DNA from: Rhizodiscina lignyota
Taxonomy: Eukaryota; Ascomycota; Dothideomycetes; Aulographales; Rhizodiscinaceae
Direction of reading: 5' to 3'
Assembly: GCA_010015805.1 (NCBI GenBank)
Contig: ML978121.1
Coordinates: 1-64,000 of the forward strand
DNA length: 64,000 nucleotides
Shown here: positions 1-10,700 of the stretch, one piece after another
Layout: each line of letters starts with the position of its first letter
Numbering within the stretch: position 1 is the first letter of the stretch
Program-made: the position numbers and the translations under genes
The notes under the pieces: generated by a model
What the model saw: the letters and a program-made list of their open reading frames with translations, nothing else
Database searches by the model: none
Told to the model about the DNA's origin: nothing

Positions 1-300
1 GTACCTTAGTACCCGGATTTAGGTGCTTTAGTACCCGCCTCTAGGTGGCCCACCACCTGTAATCAGGTACTAAGCCGCCACGGCCAGAACTTAGGCAGCT
101 ACGACTTTGGGTGCGTGCTAGGCCCGAGCTTAGGTGCGCTGGTACCCGCCCTCTAGGTGCGTGAGTGCACGCATCAGCAGGTCCGTGCACCCGTTCGGCT
201 CGGCACGGAGGCACCCAAGCACCTAGGCTCGCTGTAGGTGACCGAACGGACTGCTTGAGCAGGTTATGCACGAGGAGAGTGAGGTGCTCCGTTGACTGCA
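1..300. repeat. GC-richer repeat block at the window edge
   Basis: This short block is much richer in G+C than the following 2 kb. A motif of about 32 bases, reading roughly TTAGGTGC...TACCCGCC...CTAGGTG, occurs at 19-49 and again with changes at 130-161. No coding frame is convincing; the one ORF here is low complexity. It is probably the end of a dispersed or subtelomeric repeat that continues off the window. Confidence 0.5.
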
Positions 301-681
301 GAGCTGAGGGCGTGCCATTCTAATGTACAAGCTCCCAGCCTCCCTATTTCAACACGAGCACGCCTGATGTTTACTCGTAATATATATTATAGATCTATCA
401 GACGGAAGTTGCTAACTGCTACGGAAGTTGCAGATCACGTGACTTGGGACGTCTGACTTAGATGTGTAATTAACGTTAAAGAGTGCTATTATTTATGCTG
501 AGAATTAGGTGAATACTAGAGTAGAACAGTTAATTAATTAAAGCTAGAACAGGTGCAAAGTACTCTTATATATACAAGAATTAGAGAGGTTGGTACCTAG
601 TGGCTAGGTGCTAGCTACCTAGAAACAGGGTTGCTAGCCACCCTAGTCTCCTATTTTCAACAATTTGACTACTTTATTATG

Positions 682-811
682 TAACATTCTAAAGGTAGAG
701 AGCTAAACTAAAGAAGCTTGTATAAACGAGGTGTATAACTTTAGACTTTACGAATTCAGTTATCCGGCCTAGGGTATTCCTAATCGAAAGTTGTATATAT
801 TCGTTACAGGC
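682..811. repeat. Third repeat copy with inverted core
   Basis: Bases 682-722 match the left part of the direct copies at 813 and 1150 (motif AAAGGTAGAGAGCTAAACTA) in the same orientation. The next stretch, 724-808, is the reverse complement of the right part of those copies (CAACT...GATTAGGAA...CCTAGGC...AAAGTCTAAAGTT). So the core segment is flipped relative to its flank. Confidence 0.65.
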
Positions 812-812
812 T

Positions 813-1010
813 GTAATCGACGTTAAAAAGCGTGTTATTTAAGTACTTTATTATAAAAGATTCTAAAGGTAGAGAGCTAAACTAAGGAAGCTTGTAAAGA
901 ATATATACAACTCCCGATTAGGAACACCCTAGGCTAGATAAACATACTACTAGGCCGGATAACTATATTACTAGACTAGACATCTAAATTCGTAAAGTCT
1001 AAAGTTGTAA
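813..1010 (+). repeat. Direct repeat copy A
   Basis: This copy begins GTAATCGACGTTAAA and ends CTAAAGTTGTAA. It carries roughly 20 extra bases (a second GGATAAC-like block near 955-985) that copy B lacks. It is more AT-rich than copy B. Confidence 0.7.
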
Positions 1011-1149
1011 CTTTATTTATATAACTCTTTAAGCAAGTAATAGTTCTTTTTACTCTTTTAGCCTGTCTAGCAAGTAGTATTTAGTAAGCAAATAATTAAA
1101 TCTAGCTAGAAATAACTAGGGATTTAGCTACTTAATCTAGAGTCTGTTT

Positions 1150-1335
1150 GTAATCGACGTTAAAGAGTGTGTCATTTGAGTGCTTTGTTACAAAAGATTC
1201 TAAAGGTAGAGAGCTAAACTAAGGAAGCCTGTAAAGAATATATACAACTCCTAATTGGGAACACCCCGGGCTGGATAAACATACTACTAAGCCAGACATC
1301 TGAATCCGCGAAGTCTAAAGTTGTACACCTCGTTC
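1150..1335 (+). repeat. Direct repeat copy B
   Basis: Same element as copy A, but it keeps more G and C, for example GAATCCGCGAAGTC where copy A has AAATTCGTAAAGTC. It is the least mutated of the three copies and the best query for finding the parent element. Confidence 0.7.
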
Positions 1336-1965
1336 ACACTGTTATATAATAAGTTAAACCTCCTTTTTAGCCTCTATTAAGCGACTTAGCAATCTTAAAG
1401 ACTTTAACACTCTTAGTATCTAAATAGAAGAAGGTAAAAGACCTTTTATATAACTCTATAAATGCGCATTCTAATTAGAAGATTCTTAATACAATCTAGT
1501 ATCTCATATTTAAACTATATTAACTTAAAAGTAAAAGAGATAGACTAAAACTATAAGGGAGATTTGCGAACAAGGAGCCTTTCTAGCCTGTTTCCGGCCT
1601 GGCTTTAAGGCTACACCGAGCACTTCCTTATAAAAACTAGTAATAAGTATAGAAAAGCTTAAAAGCTATTAAGACACGCTGTTATTTAACTGTATTTAGG
1701 ATAAATCTAACTATAAAGCTATAATATACTCTCTATTAACAGTCTAGCTAGTATAAGAGAAAATAGCTAAAGAGATTCAATAACAATAAGAGGATAGTCT
1801 AATTGCCTATACGCATTGCTTCGTATTAGGGGAAGAGGGCAATGTCACGTGATATGCTTAGTCATAAGGTACGCGACGTGAATAGGATATTAAATTCATT
1901 AAGTATATGCTTATTTAGTACTTATATACCTACTTATTCTATGCCTTTACGCCTACTTATTTAGT

Positions 1966-2067
1966 ACTTACTAGCTAGCTTAAATACCTGCTATTTTAAT
2001 GCTTATAGCTTACTTAGGTACTTAATAGCTAGCTTAGATACTTATAGCTTACTTAAGTACTTACTAG
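1966..2067 (+). repeat. Imperfect tandem repeat, unit about 40 bp
   Basis: Units built from CTTATAGCTTACTTA, GGTACTTA and CTAGCTTA recur head to tail: 1966-1990 (partial), 2001-2040 (full) and 2041-2067 (partial). No coding potential was seen. Confidence 0.6.
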
Positions 2068-2111
2068 TATAGCGGAAACGCACACGCATTTAGTGATGTA
2101 CTTATAAGACG

Positions 2112-2132
2112 GCTAGTCGCTCCGCGACTAGC
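2112..2132. repeat. Perfect hairpin, 9-bp arms
   Basis: GCTAGTCGC and GCGACTAGC are separated by the three bases TCC. This is the first of three compact hairpins within 185 bp. Confidence 0.7.
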
Positions 2133-2227
2133 TTAGGCTACGAAGTAGGGTACAAGAAATTAAGAGTAGAATGAGGTAGTAAATAAGCATCTCCTTATAA
2201 GGTAGAAACTCCTGTTATTGTTGTAGT

Positions 2228-2246
2228 GACTATGCGAAGCATAGTC
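2228..2246. repeat. Perfect hairpin, 8-bp arms
   Basis: GACTATGC and GCATAGTC are separated by GAA. A GC(GAA)GC loop is a stable trinucleotide loop in single-stranded DNA. Confidence 0.7.
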
Positions 2247-2272
2247 TTAAATCTGAGCGTTGTTCTATTAAA

Positions 2273-2294
2273 ATGTCAGGGCTTGCCCTGACAT
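2273..2294. repeat. Perfect hairpin, 10-bp arms
   Basis: ATGTCAGGGC and GCCCTGACAT are separated by only TT. It is the longest of the three hairpins and is notably GC-rich for this tract. Confidence 0.7.
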
Positions 2295-2400
2295 CTCAGT
2301 ATGGAAGCATGGCTAAGCCTAAAGAGGAAGTCTAACCCGAACGCCGTTTTACACTACTACACTATCACCAAATTAAATTTAAAGCTATTATCTCTTATAG

Positions 2401-2861
2401 TTGTTAAGAAATCGAGCTCTAAAGTTAGTAGTAAAGTTAAAGAATAGGAGATCATAAGGTGGTATAGATCACGTGACAGGGGGATCCTCTAATAGAGCTC
2501 AGACATTCGCCATTCACCCCTGTCCATAGATTGACTCGGTGACTGGCCAACTAAAATAGATAGCATTACATGTTTATCTCACGTGATTTTATTTTAACTC
2601 GGAACGCGCAATCTCGCGGAAGTGGGAGGACTCCGTACTCGAGCACGCCTATAGGAGCCTAACACGGTCGGCTTTGCCCTATTTGCGGGCAAATCCTTCG
2701 AACCAAATGTAACCCCGCCTTAGACAGCATCAGCTAAAATCAGCACGACCTTAGCGGGCTAAAGTTGGCTACCGGTCTAGCGCGTCAGAATCGACTTTAT
2801 ATGTACAAGTCGCCCTGCCTAGAATATCGACCGTCCTACAGTACCTCAGTCATTCTTCAAC
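2401..2861. other. Transition from repeat tract to P450 promoter
   Basis: Base composition returns to normal near 2600. Two TCACGTGA octamers lie at 2469-2476 and 2579-2586. The last 100 bases are the presumed 5' leader of the P450 gene. No TATA box is obvious. Confidence 0.4.
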
Positions 2862-4562
2862 ATGGGTGTACTACTACTCTTACCGCCGGTTGTGGCAGCA
2901 ATTTTCACAATCTACTGTGCAGTTGCGCACGTAAGACAAGTAGCGAAGGCGAAATCTTTCGGTTGCCAACCAGCACCACTCTTTCGACCTTGGGATGTAT
3001 TTGGCGTGCAGAATTTCAAGATTGAGATGAACGGAATGAAGACAAACCGCTTATCTTATGCCTTCTTAGATCGCAAGAAAGAAATGAGCGCAAAGATAGG
3101 ACGAGACTGTAAAACATTCCGAATAAAATATCCACCGGGAGACACGTGGTTCTACACCTTCGACCCGAAGAATCTGCAGGCTGTGCTAGCGACTCAGTTT
3201 CAAGATTTTCAGCAGCCAGCGGCTAGAGTAGGAGCGTTCGAGGCGCTTCTAGGTCTTGGTATTGTACGTTTTACGACTTAAAAACATACGCAGAGCTAAT
3301 TGCAACAGTTCTCAGCGAACGGACCTAAATGGGAACACTCTCGAGCTCTTCTAAGACCGCAATTCATGCGTGAACAGATAGCTGATCTGGGGCTCTTCGA
3401 AACCCATGTCAAAGACCTCTTTAGTGCCCTCCCAGGTGCCGTGGAGCCTGGTGACTGGACCCCGACTTTCGATATGCAACCGCTATTGGAGCGTTTTACA
3501 ATGGATACTGCCACAGAGTTTCTCTTTGGCGAAAGCGTGCATAGCCAGAAAGATGATAGTACAGATACGAGTACTTTGTTCTCTAAGAAGGAGATGATGC
3601 AGTTCGTAGAGGCCTTCTTCGGAGCAGAGAAGACAACAGCGAAATCTTTGATATACGGCGACCTATTCTGGCTTATACACAATCGCAAGTTCAAGGAACA
3701 GTGTAAAGCTGTTCATGACTTCGTCGATACATATGTCCAGCGCCATTTGAGGGACGGTGGCTCGGATAAAAAGCCAGGCACGGGAAAGTTCGTCGTTCTG
3801 GATGCTATTATCGCTGACGTGAAGGATCCGCAGGAGCTTCGCTCTCAGCTGTTGAACATCCTTCTGGCAGGCAGCGACACCATCTCAGGAACTCTTGGCT
3901 TCCTTTTGGCCTCATTGGCACAATATCCTCATATTTTCAAGAAGCTTCGTAACATCATCATAGACGACTTTGGATCCTTCGATCGACCGAAGCAGATCAC
4001 GCTCAGCGGACTCAAGAACTGCTCATACCTTCAATGGTGCTTAAACGAAGTTCTTCGAGTCTACCCTTCGGTTCCGGTCAACTTCCGTGAGGCCGTTAGA
4101 GACACAACACTGCCCGTGGGTGGTGGCTCCGATGGGACTTTACCAGTATTTATACCCAAAGGTCACCTTGTTGCTTGGGAGGTACGTCTCTGCGTCTTGT
4201 CATCACCAATATGCCTCTGCCTTCTCCTCAGTGCTGACATCTCTTCTGTCAAGCTTTGGACAATGCACTCAGACCCAGAACTTTGGGGCCCTGATGCTGA
4301 CCGCTTCTATCCAGAACGATGGGAGGGGCGCAAACTTGGATTCAACTACCTCCCATTCAACGCTGGCCCTCGAATATGTATCGGACAACAATTCGCCCTT
4401 GCTGAGCTTGCCTATGTTACAGTCAGGCTCCTACAAAAGTTCGACTCAATTGATGGACCAGCCTTGCCAAAAGGACGACTGCCCTGTGATTGGAAATTGG
4501 TAGATAAAGTGGTCGGGGGCGTGAATATAAAGCTTCACTGCGCAAACAACCATTTGCGATAG
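2862..4562 (+). CDS. Cytochrome P450, CYP52-like (alkane/fatty-acid hydroxylase type)
   Basis: Exons 2862-3263, 3309-4181 and 4254-4562 give 527 residues, the usual length for CYP52-type enzymes. A hydrophobic N-terminal anchor (about residues 3-22) places it in the ER membrane. Visible P450 marks in order are HSRALLRPQF after the first intron, the I-helix AGSDT, the K-helix ExxR (EVLR), PERW, and the haem loop FNAGPRICIG with its cysteine ligand. CYP52 members oxidise n-alkanes or fatty acids at the terminal carbon; the substrate here is inferred from family likeness only. The first intron (45 bp, branch GCTAAT) restores the GIF...W block. The second (72 bp) is a multiple of three without a stop, so retention would insert 24 residues. 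It sits directly beside the RIP-affected tract and is convergent with the SDH flavoprotein gene. Confidence 0.9.
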
Positions 4563-5117
4563 CATCATCGACTGATCTGAAGATCTGCCTTCGAAAATAG
4601 TACAAAGTAACTTAGCTTTGCTATAGAATGATGGCCTCCGCAAAATCGGGCATAGAAGCGACAACGCGATGTGCTTTTCGAGGTCGTTGGGGTAAGGGCT
4701 GGTCGGGGGTGCTGTTATAACATCACAGGTATCAACGCACGAGAGACCTCGCTGGGCTCAGTTAGAGCTGACGGGGGCCGTTAGGGATAATCATCCTTCG
4801 ATTGGAAGATATCGGTCGGCGTGCCACGTCGCACGATTGACCGGAGCTACGGCATCATAAGGCTGATGATAGCTTCTGAACGTCATAGTGATGCTCCAAG
4901 GCTCCTGCCCGACTGATTCGTGAGCAACAAGAGTGGTTACGGCGGGGTGGTGGAGCTGTGGTGCCATGGCTTGTTGTTGAGGCTGGATTCTGGATATAGA
5001 ACAGCATACGCCCACCTTAGTTCTACAGTCAATGAAGCATCTTATTCGCCTTATGCATAATCTATTTCAGTAGTCTACCGTTCGGGGCATTTGTAAAGCT
5101 CCAAATAACCGCCGTAA
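4563..5117. other. Convergent 3' intergenic region
   Basis: Space between the P450 and SDH flavoprotein stop codons. It should hold both 3' UTRs. The small ORFs here look random, and no RNA gene or repeat was seen. Confidence 0.5.
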
Positions 5118-7231
5118 TTAATACGATCGCGCCTTTGGTGGTACACTCTGCGTAGGCGTTAGAACCCGACTGGTCAGCTAGGAGCATTATGTGGCGACGT
5201 ACTGGACATTCCTTCTCATCTAGTGTCTGCATATTCACATTCCGGGACCCAACCGAAACAGGCTCTCCGACATCGATCTGCCAGCTTAGTGAATGCTTCA
5301 ACCACTTGGAATCGTCTCTCTCCGGGAAATCTTCCCGAGCGTGAGAGCCCCGGCTCTCTGTACGCGCTAACGCAGATGCGACAGTCTGTGCAGCATTTGT
5401 TAAAAGGTTCCGTGTCTCGAGGCACTCCACAAGGTCCGAATTCCATATTAGCGACTTGTCGCGTACGCCTAAACGGGTCTGGAACTCTGCCTCCACCTGC
5501 CTCAAGCTCTGCGAGCCCGACTCCAGGATCTCCTGTGTTCGAAAGACACTACACTGGTGTTAGTATGCTTGATCACCACAAGCCGGATAGGAACATGGTA
5601 CCTCGCGTTTTCCTGCATCACCTTTTGCATATCGCCTCGGACTTTCGCAGTGAGAACATCCCCGTCTGCGGCCCTGACCCGCTCCATCTCGCGGAACGAC
5701 TCGAACCCAACGTGCTCTGGCGCTTGCACTTGCGGCATGCCGCGGTCAGAATGATCTGCGATATCCAAGGCACAGGCTCGTCCAAAAACAACGATGTCGA
5801 GGAGCGAATTCGCGCCAAGTCGATTGGCACCGTGCACGCTGACACAGGCCGATTCACCAGCGGCGTACAGTCCCGGTACCTCGATCTCTTCAGCTGAGTC
5901 TGGCGCAACCGTAAGAACGCGGCCTTTGTAGTTGGTGGGGATGCCGCCCATGCAGTAGTGGACTGTGGGCAATACGGGTATTGGCTGATTCGTGATGTCT
6001 ATCCCAGCAAAGATCGATGCGGTTTCAGCGATACCTGGTAATCTCTCCATGATAATGTCTTTCGGTAGATGCGAAAGCTGAAGATACACGTGGTCCTTCT
6101 CGGGCCCGACGCCACGCCCATCCCGAATCTCCATTGTCATGGACCTCGATACGACGTCTCTACTTGCTAAGTCCTTCGCTGTCGGGGCGTATCGCTCCAT
6201 AAACCGCTCGCCCTCGCTGTTTAGCAAGTACCCGCCTTCGCCTCTCGCTCCCTCGGTTATGAGCACGCCAGCGCCGTATATTCCGCTTGGATGGAACTGT
6301 ACGAATTCCATGTCCTGCAACGGTAGGCCCGCTCTTGCTGCCATTGCCCCGCCGTCGCCCGTGCTCGTATGCGCAGATGTCGCTGAGAAGTAAGCTCGGC
6401 CATATCCTCCTGTTGCTAAGACTGTGTTCCTCGCAAAGAATCGATGGAGGGTGCCATCTTCCATGGATAGAGCAGTTACACCAACGCATTGGCCGTCGAC
6501 CATCATGAGGTCCATGGCAAAATATTCGACGAAGAAATTGCAGTTGTGCTTCAGACTCTGGCCGTACAGCGTGTGAAGCATAGCATGCCCCGTGCGATCC
6601 GCTGCACAACATGTCCTGTACGCCTGGCTCTTCCCATAGTCGACGCTCTGCCCCCCTAAAGCGCGTTGATAGATCGATCCGTCTCGTGTCCGACTGAAGG
6701 CCATGCCGTAGTTCTCCAACTCCACGATCGCGGCCACCGCTTCTCTCGTCATGTAATGTATCGCGTCTTGGTCGCCCAGCCAATCGCTCCCTTTGACGGT
6801 GTCGTAATGATGGAAGAGGTAGGAGTCGGGGTGCATGTTGCCTAGTGCAGCGTTGATTCCTCCCTGTGCCGCCACCGTGTGAGATCTCGTCGGAAACAGC
6901 TTCGTCAGACAGGCAGTATTGAGTCCAGCCTCTGTTAAGCCAACAGCTGCTCTAAGACCTGCACCGCCCGCCCCGACGACCAGAGCGCTGTGCGATTGTT
7001 AGTGCAATATGTGCTGCTTGGATCGGCGACGTACTCATATCTGTGGTCCACCACCGGAATGCCAATGGCATCGGACAGTCGCGTGGATGTGCTCGCCCTC
7101 CTGCTTTGTGTGTATGATGAATTGAATCGCGCGCAACATCGTAGAGGCTGCCTCGCAGCTGGAACTTTACTCGGAATGGCTCTTGCAAGTGTCAACTTGT
7201 CCGTGCCTCGAAAGACCCGTAGACAGCGCAT
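5118..7231 (-). CDS. sdh1: Succinate dehydrogenase flavoprotein subunit (complex II), divergent copy
   Basis: Four exons (7231-7035, 6987-5602, 5548-5203, 5147-5118) give 652 residues, normal for SDH1. Complex II oxidises succinate to fumarate in the mitochondrial inner membrane; this subunit carries FAD and the active site. Residues 1-50 form an Arg/Ser-rich mitochondrial presequence. Then come the FAD-binding [10 protein letters not shown], the SHTVAAQGG block whose histidine binds FAD covalently, RGEGGYLLN and [13 protein letters not shown]. The last exon is only 30 bases and supplies the conserved VPPKAR-type tail, which confirms the last splice. All introns are 47-55 bp. Several normally invariant stretches are changed, for example the [13 protein letters not shown] region, which is usually a tryptophan-containing NMHEDDW-type block. 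It may therefore be a second, diverged SDH1 paralogue. No key residue is missing. Confidence 0.9.
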
Positions 7232-7726
7232 CTCGACTGCCCTGGAGGATGTGAGGCGATGAGAAGTGCCATCCAAAGTGTCGATGGCGCATTTCGAGTG
7301 CACCCCGCGTGGAAAACCATGTTTGGTATCTGTCGACGCCGAAAGCGGGCGGCTTTGCTTGCGAGGTGAAACGACATCGGAGACGGCGCTTAGTCAGCGG
7401 CCGAAACGGGAGAATTGACGATTTCCTGAAAATGAAATAGAAAATTGCCAGCCGAAGCATCAACGAGATCTTCTCCTACTTTTGTGCGGTGACAAAGATG
7501 GTATTCTTTCATATATGAACCGAGTGTGGAGGGCTATTCAACTACGATAAGCCGCAGCGAGGGTTGACAAGAGTCTAGCGAAGGGTCTCGCATGCTCTAT
7601 TTACATTAGCTATGTAGGTTCTGAAGCTATCTGTTTCTGCGCCCGGCGAAGATGCGCACTGTGACTCTCAGCAACTTTCGTCAACATTTCGGATGTGTGA
7701 AGAAGACCTTGATCGGGATCTTTCTG
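7232..7726. promoter_or_regulatory. Upstream region of the SDH flavoprotein gene
   Basis: Lies between the RDH54 stop and the SDH start, both on the minus strand, so it should hold the RDH54 3' UTR and the SDH promoter. No clear TATA box or repeat was seen. Confidence 0.4.
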
Positions 7727-10700
7727 TCAGTGTCCTTTGTGTATGTTCTTCTTCGCGAGCAAGAACTTTATTCTAGAGTGGCCGATCGCTCCCTGCAGGC
7801 ACTTCACCAAGACTTCGTCTTCCACCACCTCGGGAATACCGCCCACTATTGCATCAACTGTCACTCCTTCGCCACCTTCCGCGTGAAAAATGTCTGGATT
7901 GATATGTTGGTATTCCATGAGTTGGCCCACCTGGTTTGCCTTGGCTTCGGTCATCCTTGAATGCTTCTTCGCTTTGTGAGAACGGATCCAGCGTTCCTGT
8001 TCGTCGACATCGAGCTTGTCGACTGTGATGAATGTGCCGATATCTGGTAGGTCATCGTCCGAAGACTCAGTTGCACCGGATTCAGTACTGCCGTCCCTTG
8101 ATGAGGCCGATGTGGAACTCTCCTCGCTGGAAGTTGCAGACTTTGAGAGGGGGGATGTTGGAGGGACCCCCAATCCGCCACATGAGCATTCGAGCAGTTC
8201 ATGAGTCATGCATACGCCGCTCTCATCAAAGCTGAACAAGTCTCGCAGTTCGTCTCTTGAGAAGCTCGATGCGTTTGTTTTGTTATCGACCACGCTGTCT
8301 GACAGCCCAAGCTTGGCTGCCTGTCTCTGGAAGATCTTCTCGTCGATTCCGCCCATAAGGAGAAGCCGGTAAATGTAGCAAGGGCGTTCCTGGCCATCGC
8401 GGTGTATACGCGCCATGGCTTGAAGGTCAGTACTCGGATTCTAAAGCGCGTCATCAGCGTGGCACAGCTCTTTCTGCAATAGAATACACCCACCCAGTCG
8501 GCGTCGAACATGATAAGCCTGTTCGCGCCGATCAAGTTAAGCCCAACGCCTCCGGCTCGTGCGGACAGCAAGAAAACAAAGCATCGCTCCACGGACACTT
8601 TGTTGAATTCATCTACTATTGGCTGTCGCTTGGACTCGGCTACCGTCCCATCAAGGCGAAGAAAGCCGTAGTTCGACAGTTGGCGTCCGATCATGTCTAG
8701 TGTTGATGTGTAATTTGAGACAATGACTACCTTGTCATTCGGCGCCGTTTTGCGAATGCCTTTGAGCAGGGCGTCTAGAACTAGCAGCTTCGCTGAGGGC
8801 CCAACGTTCGAAGGCCCCGCGCTATTGCACAGCTGCCTCAAAGTGTTGATTAATTGCAGGCTAGCCTGATTGTTCTCGAGCGACATAAGGCATTCATTTG
8901 ACGAAACCATTTCGCGGTACTTCTCCGCCTGGGCTCCGTCGGGTTTGCAGAAGAGCACGTATTCAGTTTTCTGTGGAAGGAACTGAGCAATGACATCCGC
9001 TGTCCGTCGGAGAATGAACTGATCTGTAAGCACTTTGAGCTCTTTCGCGCGGCCCGTACCCTTTTGAATGTCACTTTCTGACGCGTCTGGTTGTTGGCTT
9101 TTCAGGATCGGCTTCTCAAATTCGCGTTGGAAAGCGGGTTTCTTCCCCAGGAGACCCGGGTTGATGAGGTCAATCATTGCAAAGTACTCACTGAGGTCGT
9201 TCTGCATCGGGGTTCCGGTCAGAACGACCCTCTTCTCCGTGTTCAGAGACCTGATGGCTTTGGCGCACAAGTTTGTTTCGGTCTTAAGACGGTGTCCTTC
9301 ATCCATGATGACAATGTCGACAGCCTGGCCCAGTTGCTCGTCTTCACAAATGGTGCGTAGTCTTTCATATCCAATTATCATGATTTGGTATGCCTTCCCC
9401 TTAGTGAAGTCGGTCAGGCTTCCTCCGCCCTTTTCGGTGTTGAGAGCAAAGACACCAAGTCTCTCTTTGCCCAACCACTTCCAGAACTCCTTCCGCCAAT
9501 TCTTGATCAGTGTCGCAGGACACACGATAAGCGCCTTTTTGGCTATCGGAGGATCCTCGTAGATCGGGTTTTGCTTGAGCAAAGTCCAGAGCAATGCAAT
9601 TGTCTGCAGTGTCTTGCCAAGGCCCATCTCGTCAGCGAGGATTGCGCCTTCGCTAAGTGCGCCACGCATTCCCATTACACACTCGTACAAAAATGCTACA
9701 CCCTCGCGTTGGTGCTGACGAAGATGTTTCGTTAAGATGGGATCCACCACTACATCGACGATTCGCTTGCCTCTTGGCACAGAGGTTGGTCGCTTCATCA
9801 CCAGGGCGCCTTCTGCGTTTGGGTCATGTCGAGGTTGCGGCGCTTCATTAGGCCCAACCTTGGGCAGGACGGTATTCGAGAGCAGTGGCGTCTTGAATTT
9901 AGATCTCGTAGACGGCGGAGCTTCAGCGAAGGTGGTGCTTTTGGCCTGAAGCTTGTCCAGCTTGTCCAGGGCGTTCTGTGCTTTCCGGCTGAGTTTTGCC
10001 TGCTTGGGGTCTGGAATGTCGGGGCAGTTGTCGAGGACGCGCTTGCGTTTACGCAGATGCGCCATTTCTACGTCAGAAGATTCGACCCCTTCGTGGGCCG
10101 CTGTTACAATAGCTCTGACAACCGACGCAGTTGTGAGAACCGTCTTTCTGAGGAAAGGCTTTCCCGCGAGAAAATCCTGCTTCGAGATGACGGACTCAAT
10201 TTGGACCGTCATGCCGCCCAAATTCAACTCAGAATCCACTTCTGGCACTTTTTCGGATGTGGATGAAGATTTCCTCAAGGCCTTGCCGGAAAGATCCTGA
10301 AGGAGCATCGAGCCCGCCGCGAGAGAAAGGACACCGTCACCGTCCCAAGTCTTGTTCTTTTTCAGGGTCATCTTGCGCCTGTACCTGTGAGAATGACATT
10401 CCAGCCAGTGTGATTGAGTCATCTGCAACGCACCATAAGACCATAAAATATCCCTCCGGTCCAGATTGCTGCTCGACTGCCCGGTTCTCAATCGGCTTGT
10501 TGAATAACAGGAGGGGTTTTTGTAACTTCGCTAGAAATTTGTTGGTCGACGCTTTCACGAGGGGCACTGCATCCTTAATAGCTGCAGCGTTCTCGTCTTC
10601 ATCACCAGACCCGGGAATTTCAGCAACGGCGTGCTCAATGATCTTGCGTGGGTTCCTGAAGCCCGGTCGCCGATCCTCCGCTGGCAGAGTCAAGGTGCCT

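Larger units (their letters stand above)
301..2400. repeat. TA-rich, RIP-like degenerate repeat tract
   Basis: The tract is dominated by TpA-rich sequence with stops in all frames and no credible gene. Two long direct copies lie at 813-1010 and 1150-1335. Where they differ the change is mostly C/T or G/A: the GGGAACACC...GGGCTGG of the second copy reads AGGAACACC...AGGCTAG in the first. That is the pattern expected from repeat-induced point mutation in Pezizomycotina. The parent element could not be identified. Confidence 0.75.

Noticed and set aside
41-271. Minus-strand ORF of 76 codons in the edge repeat
   Set aside because: It covers the repeated GC-rich words; no protein-like pattern.
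1966-2067. CRISPR-like array
   Set aside because: The units are contiguous and imperfect with no distinct spacers, and the genome is fungal.
301-2400. Transposon coding region
   Set aside because: No open frame or transposase/reverse-transcriptase motif survives in any frame I read; only non-coding repeat structure can be supported.
5223-5897. Plus-strand ORF of 224 codons
   Set aside because: Antisense to conserved SDH exons and introns; the minus-strand reading is clearly the gene.
9068-10300. Several plus-strand ORFs of 115-164 codons
   Set aside because: Antisense to the RDH54 ATPase core; no family resemblance.
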